The notes under the pieces were generated by a model that was not told the DNA's origin, made no database searches, and saw only the letters and a list, made by a program, of their open reading frames with translations. A DNA stretch of 64,000 nucleotides from Periplaneta americana. Taxonomy: Eukaryota > Arthropoda > Insecta > Blattodea > Blattidae. Made by a program: the position numbers and the translations under genes. Numbering within the stretch: the first letter of the stretch is position 1; every line of letters starts with the position of its first letter. The DNA lies in NCBI RefSeq assembly GCF_040183065.1, contig NC_091131.1, positions 8,311,001 through 8,375,000 on the forward strand. The letters are read 5' to 3'. Shown here in pieces: positions 41,291 to 51,366 of this stretch.

Positions 41291-41887
41291 TAGCAAACGG
41301 AGTGTATTCAGAGTGCCTTCAGACGACAGTTCCAACATGCGGCAGCTGGTACAATACAAACCAACTACGTTCTTGTGTATATTAGTTTTTTAGGCTTTCA
41401 CGGTGACTGTGATTGGAATTAGGCTTTGGGTATTTCACCGTGTCAAGTTTCAGGACATGGTGGATTACCCAAAAGCCTAATTAGAATACGTTCCTGTGGG
41501 ATCACCATAACTCTATAAATGCTGTAGAATTCACACTCAGTGAAAATGTAAAATTCACACCATTTAACACAATTTATTCGCTTCTATCCAGCAGCGCCAC
41601 AGTGACAAGCGAAAGAGCAGCAACAGCATCTTTTTTTTTTTTTTCTTATGGGCAGTTACATAGACTTTCGGCTCCCCCCTACTACCAATAATGCGTAACA
41701 CAATGTCAATACGGCGGTTGCTGTCTTCGGCGATACAACGAACTTTTCTGTTGATTTTCGAGTTCCTCATTTTTTCCCTGGTTATTATATTTTTATTTAA
41801 GTTGTGTTAACTCTCGCTAAGTGGTTTTATATTTTATTTTATCCGTCTTAGTAATTATTTTATTATTGTAAATATTTTTGTTTTATT
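41291..41887. other. Unassigned, with a structured repeat at 41417-41482
   Basis: 41417-41482 folds into a nested hairpin (AATTAGGCTTTGGGTA with TACCCAAAAGCCTAATT, and CACCGTGTC with GACATGGTG). The sequence looks like a dispersed repeat but I cannot name it. The rest shows no gene. Confidence 0.55.
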
Positions 41888-41889
41888 AC

Positions 41890-41941
<52 letters not shown>

Positions 41942-42224
41942 GGGTAGCTCAGTTGGTAGAGCAGCTGGCTACGGACTAGAAGGTCCGGGGTTCGATCCCA
42001 GGTGGAGACAGGATTTTTTTTCGTTGCCGAACTTTCAGAACGGCCCCGAGGTTCACTCAGCCTCCTATAAAATTGAGTACCGGGTCTTTACCGGGGGTAA
42101 AAGGCGGCCAGAGCGTGGTGCCGACCACACCACCTCATTCTAGTGCCGAGGTCATGGAAAGCATGGGGCTCTACCTCCATGCCCCCCAAGTGCCTTCATG
42201 GCATGTTACGGGGATACCTTTACC

Positions 42225-42268
<44 letters not shown>

Positions 42269-42300
42269 CATCATCATCATCATCATTATTATTATTACCG

Positions 42301-42350
<50 letters not shown>
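41888..42350 (+). mobile_element. tRNA-derived SINE (41941-42222) within an (ATT)n tract
   Basis: (ATT)n at 41888-41941, then a tRNA-like head with A box TAGCTCAGTTGGTAGAGC and B box GGGTTCGATCCC. The body reads CCGAACTTTCAGAACGGCCC, GAGTACCGGGTCTTTACC, GGTCATGGAAAGCATGGGG and ends CGGGGATACCTTTACCTTT, followed by (ATT)n/(ATC)n to 42350. The head lacks a proper anticodon arm, so it is not a gene. I recall very similar SINEs from many insect sequences. The flanking ATT repeats hide any target duplication. Confidence 0.88.
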
Positions 42351-42379
42351 GTTTCTATCATCAACATTATTATTGATCT

Positions 42380-42490
42380 CTGTAAAATTTATGCAGACTA
42401 CAGGACTCTACCCGAGCACGAGCATATGCTCATTTCGGGTATCTATTCATATATATCATTTCAAATGTTAAATTGTGAATAAATTTGAAA
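42380..42490 (+). mobile_element. LINE 3' end with hairpin, probably LINE-C
   Basis: ACAGGACTCTACCCGAGCAC, GAGCATATGCTCATTTCGGG forms a stem ACCCGA/TCGGGT with GAGC/GCTC inside, like CTCCTGA/TCAGGAG at the LINE-C end near 44.4 kb. No coding part is left. Confidence 0.6.
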
Positions 42491-42577
42491 TCTATTGTTT
42501 TCCGGCAACAATTACAATTATTACACATCCCCTGAAATTCTTTGGGCCGTTTTTTCTAATGACACTAGTATGAATTT

Positions 42578-42579
<2 letters not shown>

Positions 42580-42625
<46 letters not shown>

Positions 42626-42760
42626 TTTTATTTTCGCTGGCAGAGTTAAGGCCATAAGGCCTTCTCTTCCACTCAACCAGCCTTAATCAATACAATACAT
42701 AAATTTAAATTACAAATATTTACTCTACACTTAAAAGGTTCTCCAGCAATATTCTTCACT
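42580..42760 (-). mobile_element. LINE-B 3' end (copy 4) with AAT tail
   Basis: (AAT)n 42580-42624, then GTTTTATTTTCGCTGGCAGA, GTTAAGGCCATAAGGCCTTC and CCACTCAACCAG. Only the terminus and a little 3' UTR can be recognised. Confidence 0.8.
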
Positions 42761-42772
42761 ACACATTTATTT

Positions 42773-42832
42773 AAATTTAGATAAATCTATAAGGTAGATA
42801 AATCTATAAGGTAGATAAATCTATAAGGTAAT
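42773..42832 (+). repeat. Three copies of an 18-bp tandem repeat
   Basis: TAGATAAATCTATAAGG(T/G) is repeated three times head to tail. Confidence 0.9.
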
Positions 42833-43394
42833 ACGCATAGTTACAAAATTATAGCAGTTTATAATCACGGCATGTTTCTTGGACACACTGTATAACAAAT
42901 CGTAGTTATGTCAAATGACTATTGGGTGGATTGTAGGGTGTGACACGACCTATGAAGAACAAGATGACCAACACTAAAAAGTGTAGAACGTCTGAGAAAA
43001 GTAAAGACTGAAAAAAAAAAACATTATTTCAGCCGTAGGTAGGCAGTAATTAAAGAAGGAACACCCACACCTCGCCCACTCGGCGGTGCAATATTTATAA
43101 ATGCGATACTCCCACGCCGCCCACGCCGGTTATTCATCAAAATTAGATAATGCGCGATGCACGTGTGGGCTCCACACATTCCTGCACGCCACGTCGAATT
43201 CAGGAGGGCCTTGTGCTTGACAATGCTGCAGCCCCGGGCAGTCAATGAATAGGCCTACTTCGGCAGACACGCATGTACAGTTTCATTATTCAAGGTTACT
43301 GCAAAAGAAATAGACACATTAAATGTTTCACAGATCAAACACGATTAGTGTCATCAAGAACAAGTTTACATCATTTCATAAAGTAAAGAATTTA
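42833..43394. other. Unassigned; GC-rich patch at 43060-43240
   Basis: 43060-43240 is clearly richer in G+C and CpG than the rest. The minus strand is open for 73 codons there (TARGCSIVKHKALLNSTWRA), with no recognised motif. It could be an exon or an old element. Confidence 0.35.
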
Positions 43395-44508
43395 TTAAAA
43401 TTAGAATAGGAGTACCTCAAGGAAAAGTCCTTGGACAGATTTTTTTAAATAAGTATATATTAATAACCTTTTAATGATAGACCTTAAAGAACATGAAGGT
43501 GATTTATATTCGTATGCTGATGATACTGTTTTACTTTTTAGTGGAAAAACTTGGACTGATGCTTATTATAATGCAAATTGCGGCTTAAAATTAATAAAAA
43601 TGGTTCGATTTAAATTCAATTGTAATTAATAAAGATAAAACAATAGCTATCCCATTTTCTTTAAATAATAAAGGTAATATACCAATTTCATCTATACTAC
43701 AAATTAAAACGCACAATTCTGATTGTACCGATATAAATTGCAATTGTTCAGTTATTAATGAAGTTAATGAGGTTAAATACTTAGGTATAATTATTGATAA
43801 TAATTTAAAATGGAATAATCATATTCATTATATTTGTAATAAATTACGTAAAACAATATGTCACTTTGTTATTCTAAGAAATATTTTGTCAATTAACTGT
43901 TTACGTGTAATTTATTTAGCATTATTTCAATCTATATTTATGTATGGTATTGTAGGTTGGGGTGCAACTTATAAATCAAACCTTTATCCGTTAATTTTAC
44001 TACAGAAAAAAAGTATTAAAAATTTGTTTAAAAAAGCAGAAAGATTACCCAACTGAATTGTTGTTTAAACTTTTCAAAGTTTTCAACATTAAACAAATGT
44101 ATTATTTTATTTTATTAAAATATTATCATAGAAATTTTAATAACTTTGAAAGGTATATACATAAATATAGAACTAAAAATATGAATTCTCTGAGTTTATC
44201 TGAACCAAAATGTAAAACCAATGCAGCTTTTTATCATAGCATGAGTCAAGGTCCCAGACTATAAAACAAATTTTATTCCAATAATATTTCAACCAAGAAT
44301 CCTCTCCAAATTAATAAAAAAAAATGTATTGGATTTATAGTTTGAGTTTAAACTGTTAACTATTTAATCTGTATTCACTCTCAATTATAACTTTATTTTT
44401 GTCTGTACTGGAATCCCCTCCTGAGCACGAGTCTTACTCATTCAGGAGTAGGATAGTTTATCTTTCATTGTATTTATTAACTTGTATTCATTTCAAACTT
44501 ACTAGTAA

Positions 44509-44583
<75 letters not shown>

Positions 44584-44584
44584 A
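43395..44584 (+). pseudogene. LINE-C copy 2: RT motif C to 3' end and AAAT tail
   Basis: RT motif B is weakly visible (GVPQG in decayed form near 43410), and motif C reads LYSYADDTVLLFSGKTW. After a frameshift come SIVINKDKTIAIPF, NEVKYLGIIIDNNLKWNNHI, FMYGIVGWGATYKSNLYPLI and KSIKNLFKKAERLP. After a second shift near 44055 follow ELLFKLFKVFNIKQM, RTKNMNSLSLSEPKCKT and MSQGPRL. The protein pattern is Jockey/CR1-like. The 3' UTR ends with a hairpin (CTCCTGA/TCAGGAG, about 44420-44450), and (AAAT)n fills 44508-44584. It is 5'-truncated and inactive. Confidence 0.87.
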
Positions 44585-44589
44585 TTCTT

Positions 44590-44985
44590 AAGCTTTACTT
44601 CGAAAACTCACAAATGTTCAATATGTGGCACACAACATGGCGATGTTCAGTTCGTCCCAAACATACCGGCCACACTCGCCTCAGCTCTAGCACATGTAAA
44701 TCTGTAGGAGTTAAACCTCGTCCTTCACAAATCCCCAAAGAAAAAAATCGCACCGTGTGAGATCGGGGCTTCTCATTGACCAACGTGCGAGAGCGCTCTT
44801 GTCTGCTGCACGTCGACTCAGTTGATTTGTAAGTTCTAACACCCCGGTGGCAGTGGGGAGGTGCTCCATCCTGTTGGAAGATATTCCCTCCTCAACAGTA
44901 TTCCAATCTAACACAGCAAAATGCATGTCAATATCATAATATCTCACTTGACGATATGTGTGAGAGGAGGAAGAATAATTGCTTG
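44590..44985 (-). pseudogene. Mariner-type transposase C-terminal remnant
   Basis: Minus-strand reading gives SRRAADKSALARWSMRSPDL, TRCDFFLWGFVKDEV, then in other frames TPTDLHVLELRRV and GRYVWDELNIAMLCATY. SPDLTxxDFFLWGxxK is the region with the last catalytic acidic residue in mariner-like transposases of arthropods, and WxELxxRLDxCRAT-type residues follow in the family. At least two frameshifts. It begins directly beside the AAAT tail of LINE-C copy 2. Confidence 0.82.
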
Positions 44986-45438
44986 TATACATCTGAAATC
45001 TGATTAGTGTAATATGTTACTAGTCAGCGATGTATGCATTGGAAGGGGAAAGGAACTGGTTACCCTTCCCCATTATCTCCTGGCTTAGTTGCTTCATAAC
45101 TGATGCCTTCAAGGTATCACTTATGAGGTTCAGACTTGTCCTCGGACAACTGACTAAACAACAAATTTACCTCTGACTGATGTTCTGGCTGATATGTACA
45201 TCTATTATCAGGCTGTACATCTCACTTGACGATATGTGTCAGAGGAAGAACAATTGTTTGTATACATCTGAAGTCTGACTAGTGTAATATGTAGCTAATC
45301 GACGATGTATGCAATGGAGGGGGAAAGGAACTGGCCATCCTATCCCATTATCTCCTGGCCTAGTTGCCTCATGAATGTTGATTTGTTGGTGTCACTTGTG
45401 GGGTTCAGACCTGTCTTCGGACAGTTGACTAAACAACA
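44941..45438 (+). repeat. Tandem duplication, offset about 278 bp, with SIR copies 2 and 3
   Basis: ATCTCACTTGACGATATGTG, TGTATACATCTGAA and the whole SIR element occur twice (44941-45175 and 45219-45438), roughly 85 percent identical. The SIR copies are 45000-45175 and 45275-45438, both ending GACTAAACAACA. The duplication must be fairly old. Confidence 0.85.
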
Positions 45439-45569
45439 TCATTACAGAAAACCATTTTACAAGCAAACATTCTCATGGGGTCAGATAAAAAAAGCGATTT
45501 TTTTCTTCCACCATGTTAATAATGTCAAAACAAGTGCGTGTACAAATTCTGGCCACTCGACCGCAATTA
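45439..45569. other. Short unassigned spacer
   Basis: No feature seen. Confidence 0.5.
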
Positions 45570-45788
45570 CGAGGGCCGTTCAAAAGTAAGTTTACCTGAG
45601 ACCGTTTACAGAAACAAAACAAAAATTTCATGGAAAGATTAATTGAAAGAGAAACAGCAATTGTTGTGTTATTTTTCAACATATTCCCCACCGAAACTGA
45701 GCCATTTGTTAAATCGTGGGATCAACTTTTGCATCCCTGTGTCGTAGAAGTCAGCCGCCTGGGATCGGAACCAGTATGTGACAGCCAC
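45570..45788 (-). pseudogene. Mariner 3' end: TIR and transposase C-terminus
   Basis: TA (45568-45569) is followed by CGAGGGCCGTTCAAAAGTAA, a mariner-type TIR. The minus strand reads YWFRSQAADFYDTGMQKLIP, RFNKWLSFGGEYVEK and a stop, the standard mariner transposase C-terminus. The element is cut at 45788, where a LINE-G fragment starts, so only its 3' fifth is left. Confidence 0.85.
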
Positions 45789-46320
45789 ATTTCAAATGCT
45801 TCTATTCGCTTCTCTTCACTTCGTCGTAATGCCCATGTTTCCGCCCCCATACAATGTCACACTCCACACAAAGCACTTCACTAGTCTCTTCCTTAGTTTT
45901 TTTTTTCAGAGGTCCACAGAAGATGCTCCTTTTTCTATAAAAACCTTCCTTGGCCATTGCTATCCTCCTTTTGACTTCCTGGCAGCAGCTCATATTGCTG
46001 CTTATGCAGTGACATCAAAAAGTTTTCCTTACATTTTTATTGTACCTTGTTTTTTGACTATACCATGCATTCTTTGCTTAATCCTAAGTTTTAGTTGCCA
46101 TGGTAATATTTTACACTGCATAGGTATAATCAGGACATAGTTAAAAACGCAAGGAAAAAGTTTTTGATGTCACTTTAGTACACCACAAGTATTTGAAGAT
46201 TTTCTCTTGCTCTACTGTCTCATTTATAATTCTTAAGTTATCTTCTGTATTTTTCTTCCTCTGACTATGCTCTTCGTCTTATTTTCATATTCTTCCTTAA
46301 TGCAAAAATTACGGTATTCT
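45789..46320 (-). pseudogene. LINE-G copy 2, split by a MITE
   Basis: ACATTTCAAATGCTTCTATT, CGCTTCTCTTCACTTCGTCG and CCACACAAAGCACTTCACTA match LINE-G copy 1 (3480-3580). Past the MITE the minus strand has IINETVEQEKIFKYL and KTKSIV, the RT motif D and FKYLG region. Frames are broken. The colinear alignment to copy 1 is what defines the MITE insertion at 46005-46174. Confidence 0.78.
46005..46174. mobile_element. MITE, about 170 bp, in LINE-G copy 2
   Basis: AGTGACATCAAAAAGTTTTC at the left and the complement AGTGACATCAAAAACTTTTT at the right form TIRs of about 20 bases. TTA lies on both sides (46002-46004, 46175-46177), consistent with a 3-bp duplication. No coding content. Confidence 0.72.
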
Positions 46321-46381
46321 ACTGTTTATGCCTTGTGGAAATTGTAGCACGATCGACTATCCATAATGAGCCTGCCTTATA

Positions 46382-47486
46382 CAGGGACATCATTTTATTT
46401 TTACTAACATTTTTAATATTAACTTGCCTATACCTCTGGATCAACGCCGTTTACTACCCCCCTTCTACGACTGGAGTTCGATGATACTGGCGTAATATAC
46501 AAACAAATCACTTTACTAGGTATAGGAGGGAAGAAAAGTAGTTCATCCATTTACGTAAACTAGGAAATATTGCGCTTTTGAGTTTGATCATTTTCATTAG
46601 GTTTTGTTTAATCAAAATACAGTACAGTATTAACAATGAGTGTTTTTACTCACGAACTGAGCTGTCCATGTGGACGTATTCATTATGCAGTGTATATTAT
46701 ACTGTCTACAGCACATTAGCGTACAATATAGGGAATGAAATTAAATTGAAAAATAATCATAATATGGATATTTAAACACATTTTTTAAAATGGTGGCCGT
46801 CTATTTCGATACAGGCTTTAGTTCTTTTGTGCATATTATCGCACTACAGACTATTGTACCTAATTTCAAATACCAGTTTCGTCCTTCGTATCAGTAACTC
46901 ATGTTGAAATAATTCTGTACCTCCTTTATAAAAGAGTACTTTACGTACTGTAAATTCAATCTTCACTTCTGCCCGATCCGAAAAGATAAAATTAGGCCTA
47001 CTCAGACATGCTATCTACTATCCGTCCGAGGGGTTTTGTCGCAGGGTCGTAGAAAGGGGGGAAATCACGTGACAGTTAATTACTTAACGAGGCCCTTTCA
47101 TTTAAATTATTTTAAATAGTTCTATAATATTACGTAGACGTCCAATTCCTAACAGAAATTAATGTTTTCAGAAAAGAGCTAAGACAGCCCAGCCAGTAGC
47201 TGGCGAATAAAAGCTGGTGGGGGAAACAGGGATGCGACGTATTCAAATGGACGGCAGTACCTGTCCGAAAATGATTCAATATTGAAAGCTCTTTCGACAC
47301 TGGAAAACGCGAACATATTTTTGGAACGTACTGTTTACTGTGACCGTAAGGCTACTATGACTGTATATGCGGTCTTGGATCTGTGTGGAGGACGGTTGAA
47401 CTTCATTAGTAGAAGAGGTGAGAGTGAAGTACATTCAAAAACTGAGATACAATAAAAATTGAAGTAAAAATAAAATGATGTCCCTG
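46382..47486 (-). mobile_element. TA-1 copy 1: TA-flanked transposon, 1105 bp
   Basis: The TIR CAGGGACATCATTTTATTTT is at both ends and TA is duplicated (46380-46381, 47487-47488). It keeps a transposase C-terminus (next entry) but no DDE region. It is in opposite orientation to the copy at 58110-59216, with which it is colinear. Confidence 0.92.
46772..46918 (-). pseudogene. Transposase C-terminus remnant in TA-1 copy 1
   Basis: The minus strand reads FQHELLIRRTKLVFEIRYNS, L, a stop, then CDNMHKRTKACIEIDGHHFK and a stop near 46772. The ACIEIDGHHF terminus matches the ending (CI...(N/G)GxHFxHLL) of mariner-like transposases. The copy at 62.7 kb preserves ACIVMNGNHFQQLV. This places TA-1 in the mariner-like group and shows that it is an internal deletion derivative. 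Confidence 0.75.
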
Positions 47487-47488
47487 TA

Positions 47489-48489
47489 TAATCCGTCACT
47501 GAGCAATGCTTACCTTCCTGTCTGCTCGTACCTCACCAAAACATTACTGTCTGAGCCGGGAAAGGTGGAGTGAGGAGGCAAGGGTTGTGTCGGCAGTGAC
47601 TCAATTATTGAGGTATTAGCACCCAGGGCTGTACTAAATATTTGAACTGTGATACTTACTCTATAGTCACGTTATCAAATTTTTTTGACATGATAAAAAT
47701 GTATCAGAGTGTGTAGTCTTCACGACACCGCTCTTTGGTACAACTGGGTGATAATTTCTTACACTCACCTCCCCTGTTCCTGAACCCGTGCTTTCCTGCT
47801 GTTTCACAAACTGTAACAACGGGGTTTTACTCTGCTTCCGACAGTTATCCGGCTCGTGTTTGCCTTCGCTTTCTCCACACACAAGTCTCCGCTGCCAATC
47901 GAGATAATTAACAAGTAATTGAGACGGCTTTCCCTGACGCTCATATTGCTCAACGCCAAGCAAGTATTTGGGTACGTGCTCGAGTCTTCGTCGTGGCAAA
48001 AGAAGAAGAAGAAGAAGAAGTGGTGGTGGTGGTGGTGGTGGTGGTGGTGGTGGTGGTAGTAGTAGTAGTAGTTTAGTAGTTGAATGACGCATTCTTCTTT
48101 AGAATGTTTATTCAGCATCGAAATTCAATGTGTGCGAAAAATGTGCGGCAGACCTTAATCGAAGCTCTCCCTCCGTCAGGGATAAGGAGCAGGGTTCTAC
48201 AGGTGCCGTAAATCTACGATACTGCCTGCCAGTTTTCCTTCTCCCCGGAGGATGCCATATTAAGGATTTTATCGCCCTTCACAATCATTACACGCAGTAG
48301 GTTCACGGATTTTAATCCTACTCCACAAACACGCTTTACCCAGCGAAGTCTCAATTCTGACTTCTAGATCAGATAAAACAAATGCTAGAAACAGAGACGT
48401 CATTTGTGGGGAGCAGAGGGGCATTTCTAACGTCTCAAATTTATGGTTTTAAAAATTAATAATTGAGAAGTACTACTAAAGAAAAAAAA
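47489..48489. other. Unassigned, with a triplet-repeat block
   Basis: 48001-48073 is a compound triplet repeat (AGA, then GTG, then GTA units). The minus-strand ORF of 141 codons across it has a poly-Pro/Leu stretch from the repeat and otherwise no motif. The rest has no recognised feature. Confidence 0.45.
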
Positions 48490-48608
48490 TGATGTGAGAA
48501 CTGTACTTTTAATATTAAAATATTCCACTTTTATAAATGTTTTAAACGAGCTAGTTAATAACTTTGCTCAAATGAAACCAAGATGTTACCCTCCGCTACG
48601 TTACTGTA
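48490..48608 (+). repeat. Unnamed repeat, copy 1 (cf. 55030-55165)
   Basis: GAACTGTACTTTTAATATTA, AAATATTCCACTTTTATAAA, GACGAGCTA-like and ACCAAGATGTTACCCT recur in the same order at 55030-55165, about 80 percent identical. Each copy leads into a different element. Identity unknown. Confidence 0.65.
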
Positions 48609-48627
48609 TGTATGTATGTATGTATTT

Positions 48628-48868
48628 TTTTGGGTTATTTTACGACGCTGTATCAACATCTAGGTTATTTAGCGTCTGAATGAAATGAAGGTGATAATGC
48701 CGGTGAAATGAGTCCGGGGTCCAGCACCGAAAGCATTTGCTCGTATTGGGTTGAGGGAAAACCCCGGAAAAAACCTCAACCAGGTAACTTGCCCCGACCG
48801 GGATTCGAACCCGGGCCACCTGGTTTCGCGGCCAGACGCGCTGACCGTTACTCCACAGGTGTGGACTG
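48628..48868 (-). mobile_element. tRNA-derived SINE (SINE-T2)
   Basis: On the minus strand: A-box region GGAGTAACGGTCAGCG, B box GGGTTCGAATCCC, body words GGTTTTTTCCGGGGTTTTCC and ATTTCACCGGCATTATCACC, and a tail GACGCTAAATAACC ... GTTGATACAGCGTCG followed by A's. The tail is the same as that of SINE-T1 although the heads differ. ACTGTATGTATGTATG on both sides (about 48604 and 48867) looks like the target duplication. Confidence 0.9.
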
Positions 48869-48985
48869 TATGTATGTATGTATGTATGTATGTATGTATG
48901 TATGTATGTATGTATGTATGTATGAATGTATGTATGTATGAATGAATGTATGTACTGTATGTATGTAGGCCTATGTATGTATGTA
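48867..48985. repeat. (ATGT)n microsatellite
   Basis: About 28 ATGT units with a few ATGA variants, part of the SINE-T2 target and continuous with the LINE-A tail. Confidence 0.93.
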
Positions 48986-49092
48986 TTTATTAACACTACA
49001 ATTGGGTATACACCCGGTGGAAGTGATAAATAATATACAATAATTACAACTACATGAAATAAAATAAAATAAACCAAAATGATATAAAATAA
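48978..49092 (-). mobile_element. LINE-A 3' end (copy 4)
   Basis: ATGTATGTATTTATTAACAC, TACAATTGGGTATACACCCG and GTGGAAGTGATAAAT are the antisense LINE-A terminus with its GGGT/ACCC hairpin, decayed. Directly beyond is the AAT tail of LINE-B. Confidence 0.7.
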
Positions 49093-49093
<1 letters not shown>

Positions 49094-49133
<40 letters not shown>

Positions 49134-50310
49134 TTTATTTAACCTGGCAGAGTTAAGGCCATACGGCCTTCTCTAACACTCAACCAGGATAAAAGGTAAT
49201 CTATAAATAGTAGATGCAATAAACCTAGGACTATAATTAAAAACTATTCTATAATAACGCCTACGATAAGCAAAAGTAAATATAACTTATAAATACTTCT
49301 ATTTCATCCAACTATTACCAATTTAAATAATTACATATCACATTAATTAATTACATACCAACTTAATTACATATCATCTTAATTAATTGCATATCAGCTT
49401 AATTTATTTACATATCAGCTAAATTACATATCATCTTAATTAATTAAATATCAACTTAATTATTTTACATATCAACTTAATAATTACCTATCAACGTAAT
49501 TAATTATATATCAATTCAATTAAGTACATGACACAACTTAAATAATTACACTGCACCTCCAATTACATTTTCAGTCTAATCTTCTCAACCTTTCCTTAAA
49601 TGTATTGATTTTAAGAGGACCACCCTGAAAGATTGCCGCAGGTAAGCTGTTCCAGTCTACTATTGTGCGGTTAACAAAAGAAAATTTTGCCACGTCCGTT
49701 CTTTGTTTTCTACATTTAAACTTCCTACTATGATCAGCTCTTCCTAAGTATGATGGTGTTGCTAATCTAGCATTGATATCGGTCCATGCTTTGTGTCCCA
49801 TTTGTGCCTTAAACAATGCGGTGAGTCTAGTTTTTCGTCGCCTTGATTTGAGAAGTTCCCACCCCAAGTCTTTTACTATCTCCTCACCATGGCCCTTCCC
49901 CATTTTGACATATTTTGCTGCCTTGCGTTGGACCTTTTCTATTGAATCTATTTGGTTTTGTCTGTACGGATCCCAACCTAGTGCTCCATATTCCATAATT
50001 GGGCGAACAAGGGTTTTGTACGCTAATTCTTTTGACTTTCGGTTAGATTTCTTCAAAATACGCATAGAGAAATGTAGTGCTTTCCAGGCTTTCCTTGTGG
50101 TATTAGTGACTTGTTCCTCCCAACCTATTGTAAATAACACTACAGTTTTTTTTTTGTTTTTGTTAATTTAAATTTAAATATATTTAATAAAACTGCGTCA
50201 TATTAACAGTAAGTGCATGTAAATTACGTTTCATCTGCAAATAATGTGGGATGACCTACATCTTTTATTAGGGGGCCAAGATCATTTATGAACACTAGAT
50301 ATAAACACAT
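49094..50310 (-). pseudogene. LINE-B copy 5: RT C-terminal coding region, 3' UTR and AAT tail
   Basis: A minus-strand ORF (50140-49571) reads LFTIGWEEQVTNTTRKAWKA, YKTLVRPIMEYGALGWDPYR, IEKVQRKAAKYVKMGKGHGE, RKTRLTALFKAQMGHKAWTD, CRKQRTDVAKFSFVNRTIVD and WNSLPAAIFQGG. Upstream at about 50240-50310 a decayed segment FINDLGPLIKD ... LFAD may be RT motif C. The 3' UTR carries iterated TTACATATCAxCTTAATTAA units, then the LINE-B terminus (49132-49185) and (AAT)n 49094-49131. This is the only copy that ties the LINE-B terminus to coding sequence. It is similar to LINE-A in protein but has a different tail. Confidence 0.88.
49320..49535 (-). repeat. Degenerate tandem repeat, about 28-30 bp, in LINE-B 3' UTR
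   Basis: TTACATATCA(T/A/G)CTTAATTAAT-like units repeat seven to eight times with small length changes. Confidence 0.8.
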
Positions 50311-50352
50311 TACTAGTTCTTTATGATCCAGGAAACCAATAAAAGCCACGAC

Positions 50353-50440
50353 CAGATGCGTCTACCCCGGGATTTTAATCGGAACATCTCGAATGTGAGT
50401 CTCGGCCCTACTGTTCAGCCACTGAGTCATCCCACTCTAT
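50353..50440 (-). mobile_element. Decayed tRNA-derived SINE head
   Basis: On the minus strand GATGACTCAGTGGCTGAACA resembles an A box and TGTTCCGATTAAAATCCCGG a diverged B box. No cloverleaf forms. Confidence 0.5.
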
Positions 50441-50849
50441 TATAAATAATATCATATAAGCAGTAACATTATGTTGCCCTGTTTAGAACACTACACCTGG
50501 GAGTGGGGGTGAAGGTCGTCGATAAATCCTATTTATCCGCAAACGAAATTCGTGGCTTCGTTTTCTGTTATTAATATTTGATAAGTATAGGGCTATCCGT
50601 CACACTGCAAGACACTGCTTAAAATTCTTGCGTCGTGATGGAGACAATGAGATATAATTATGTTCTATTATATCAAAATTAATAAGGGAGGTCAGTGCAC
50701 CTCCCCTGCCCATGACTTTCAGTACCTCCATCCATACTGCTGCTGCTACTGCGAGTATAATCTATTTATAGTAATTGTTCCGATACTGCAAAGTCCAAGG
50801 CCAGCGGATAATTCTGCAATACAGCTTGGCTAAGCGCTACGTCGTGTGA

Positions 50850-50922
50850 GCCCGGATAGCTCAGTCGGTAGAGCATTAGGCTTTTAACCTAAGGGTCCAG
50901 GGTTCGAGTCCCTGTCCGGGCG
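50850..50922 (+). tRNA. tRNA-Lys (anticodon TTT)
   Basis: 73 nt with a full cloverleaf: acceptor GCCCGGA/TCCGGGC, D arm GCTC/GAGC, anticodon arm TTAGG/CCTAA with loop CTTTTAA (TTT, reading AAA and AAG lysine codons), T arm CAGGG/CCCTG with TTCGAGT, and discriminator G. A box TAGCTCAGTCGG and B box GGTTCGAGTCC are intact and a T5 terminator follows within 10 bases. No intron. It is a functional-looking nuclear tRNA gene, identical to the one at 54696-54768. Confidence 0.97.
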
Positions 50923-51205
50923 TGAGTATTTTTAGTATTACCAGCTTCATACACAGAAGCTTCAAAGAATGGAAATATCAAAATCAATAACTATTAATTT
51001 CTGAAGTAGTTACTCAAGAGGCGGAAGAAGCTGAAATGGTCATGTAGACTTAATGTCTACTGTCAAATGAAATTTTAATTTTTTATTTACTGTAGGCACC
51101 CGTAACACGAATTACTATTTTAATAAGGAATTAACCAAAGTTCAATACTGTTTTACAACTGTATTTATTGGCTCTTAGTTTCTGAATAACTTATTAAATA
51201 TTACT

Positions 51206-51356
51206 TACTTACAAATGGCTTCTAGAGAACCAGGAGTTTCATTGGTGCCGCTCACATAAGCCCGTCATCGATCTCTAACCTAAATAAAATTAATCCATTC
51301 ATCATATCTCACCACTCTCAAATCCATTTTAATATTGTCCTCCCATCTACGTCTTT
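51206..51356 (-). pseudogene. RTE-1 copy 3: diverged 3' end
   Basis: CTTACTTACAAATGGCTTCT, ACATAAGCCCGTCATCGATC and CTCAAATCCATTTTAATATT match the end of RTE-1 copies 1 and 2 with many substitutions. Only the last 45 codons and a fragment of the GTAA tail remain. Confidence 0.78.
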
Positions 51357-51366
51357 TAAATTATTA

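Noticed and set aside
42073-42482. Poly-Leu, poly-Tyr/His and poly-Ile frames
   Set aside because: All three come from the ATT/ATC repeat after the tRNA-derived SINE.
45778-46140. 120-codon plus-strand ORF
   Set aside because: It overlaps an antisense LINE-G fragment and a MITE and has only a hydrophobic low-complexity composition.
47667-48092. 141-codon minus-strand ORF with poly-Pro/poly-Leu
   Set aside because: The low-complexity part is a triplet repeat and the rest has no recognisable domain or codon pattern. A host gene cannot be excluded but is not supported.
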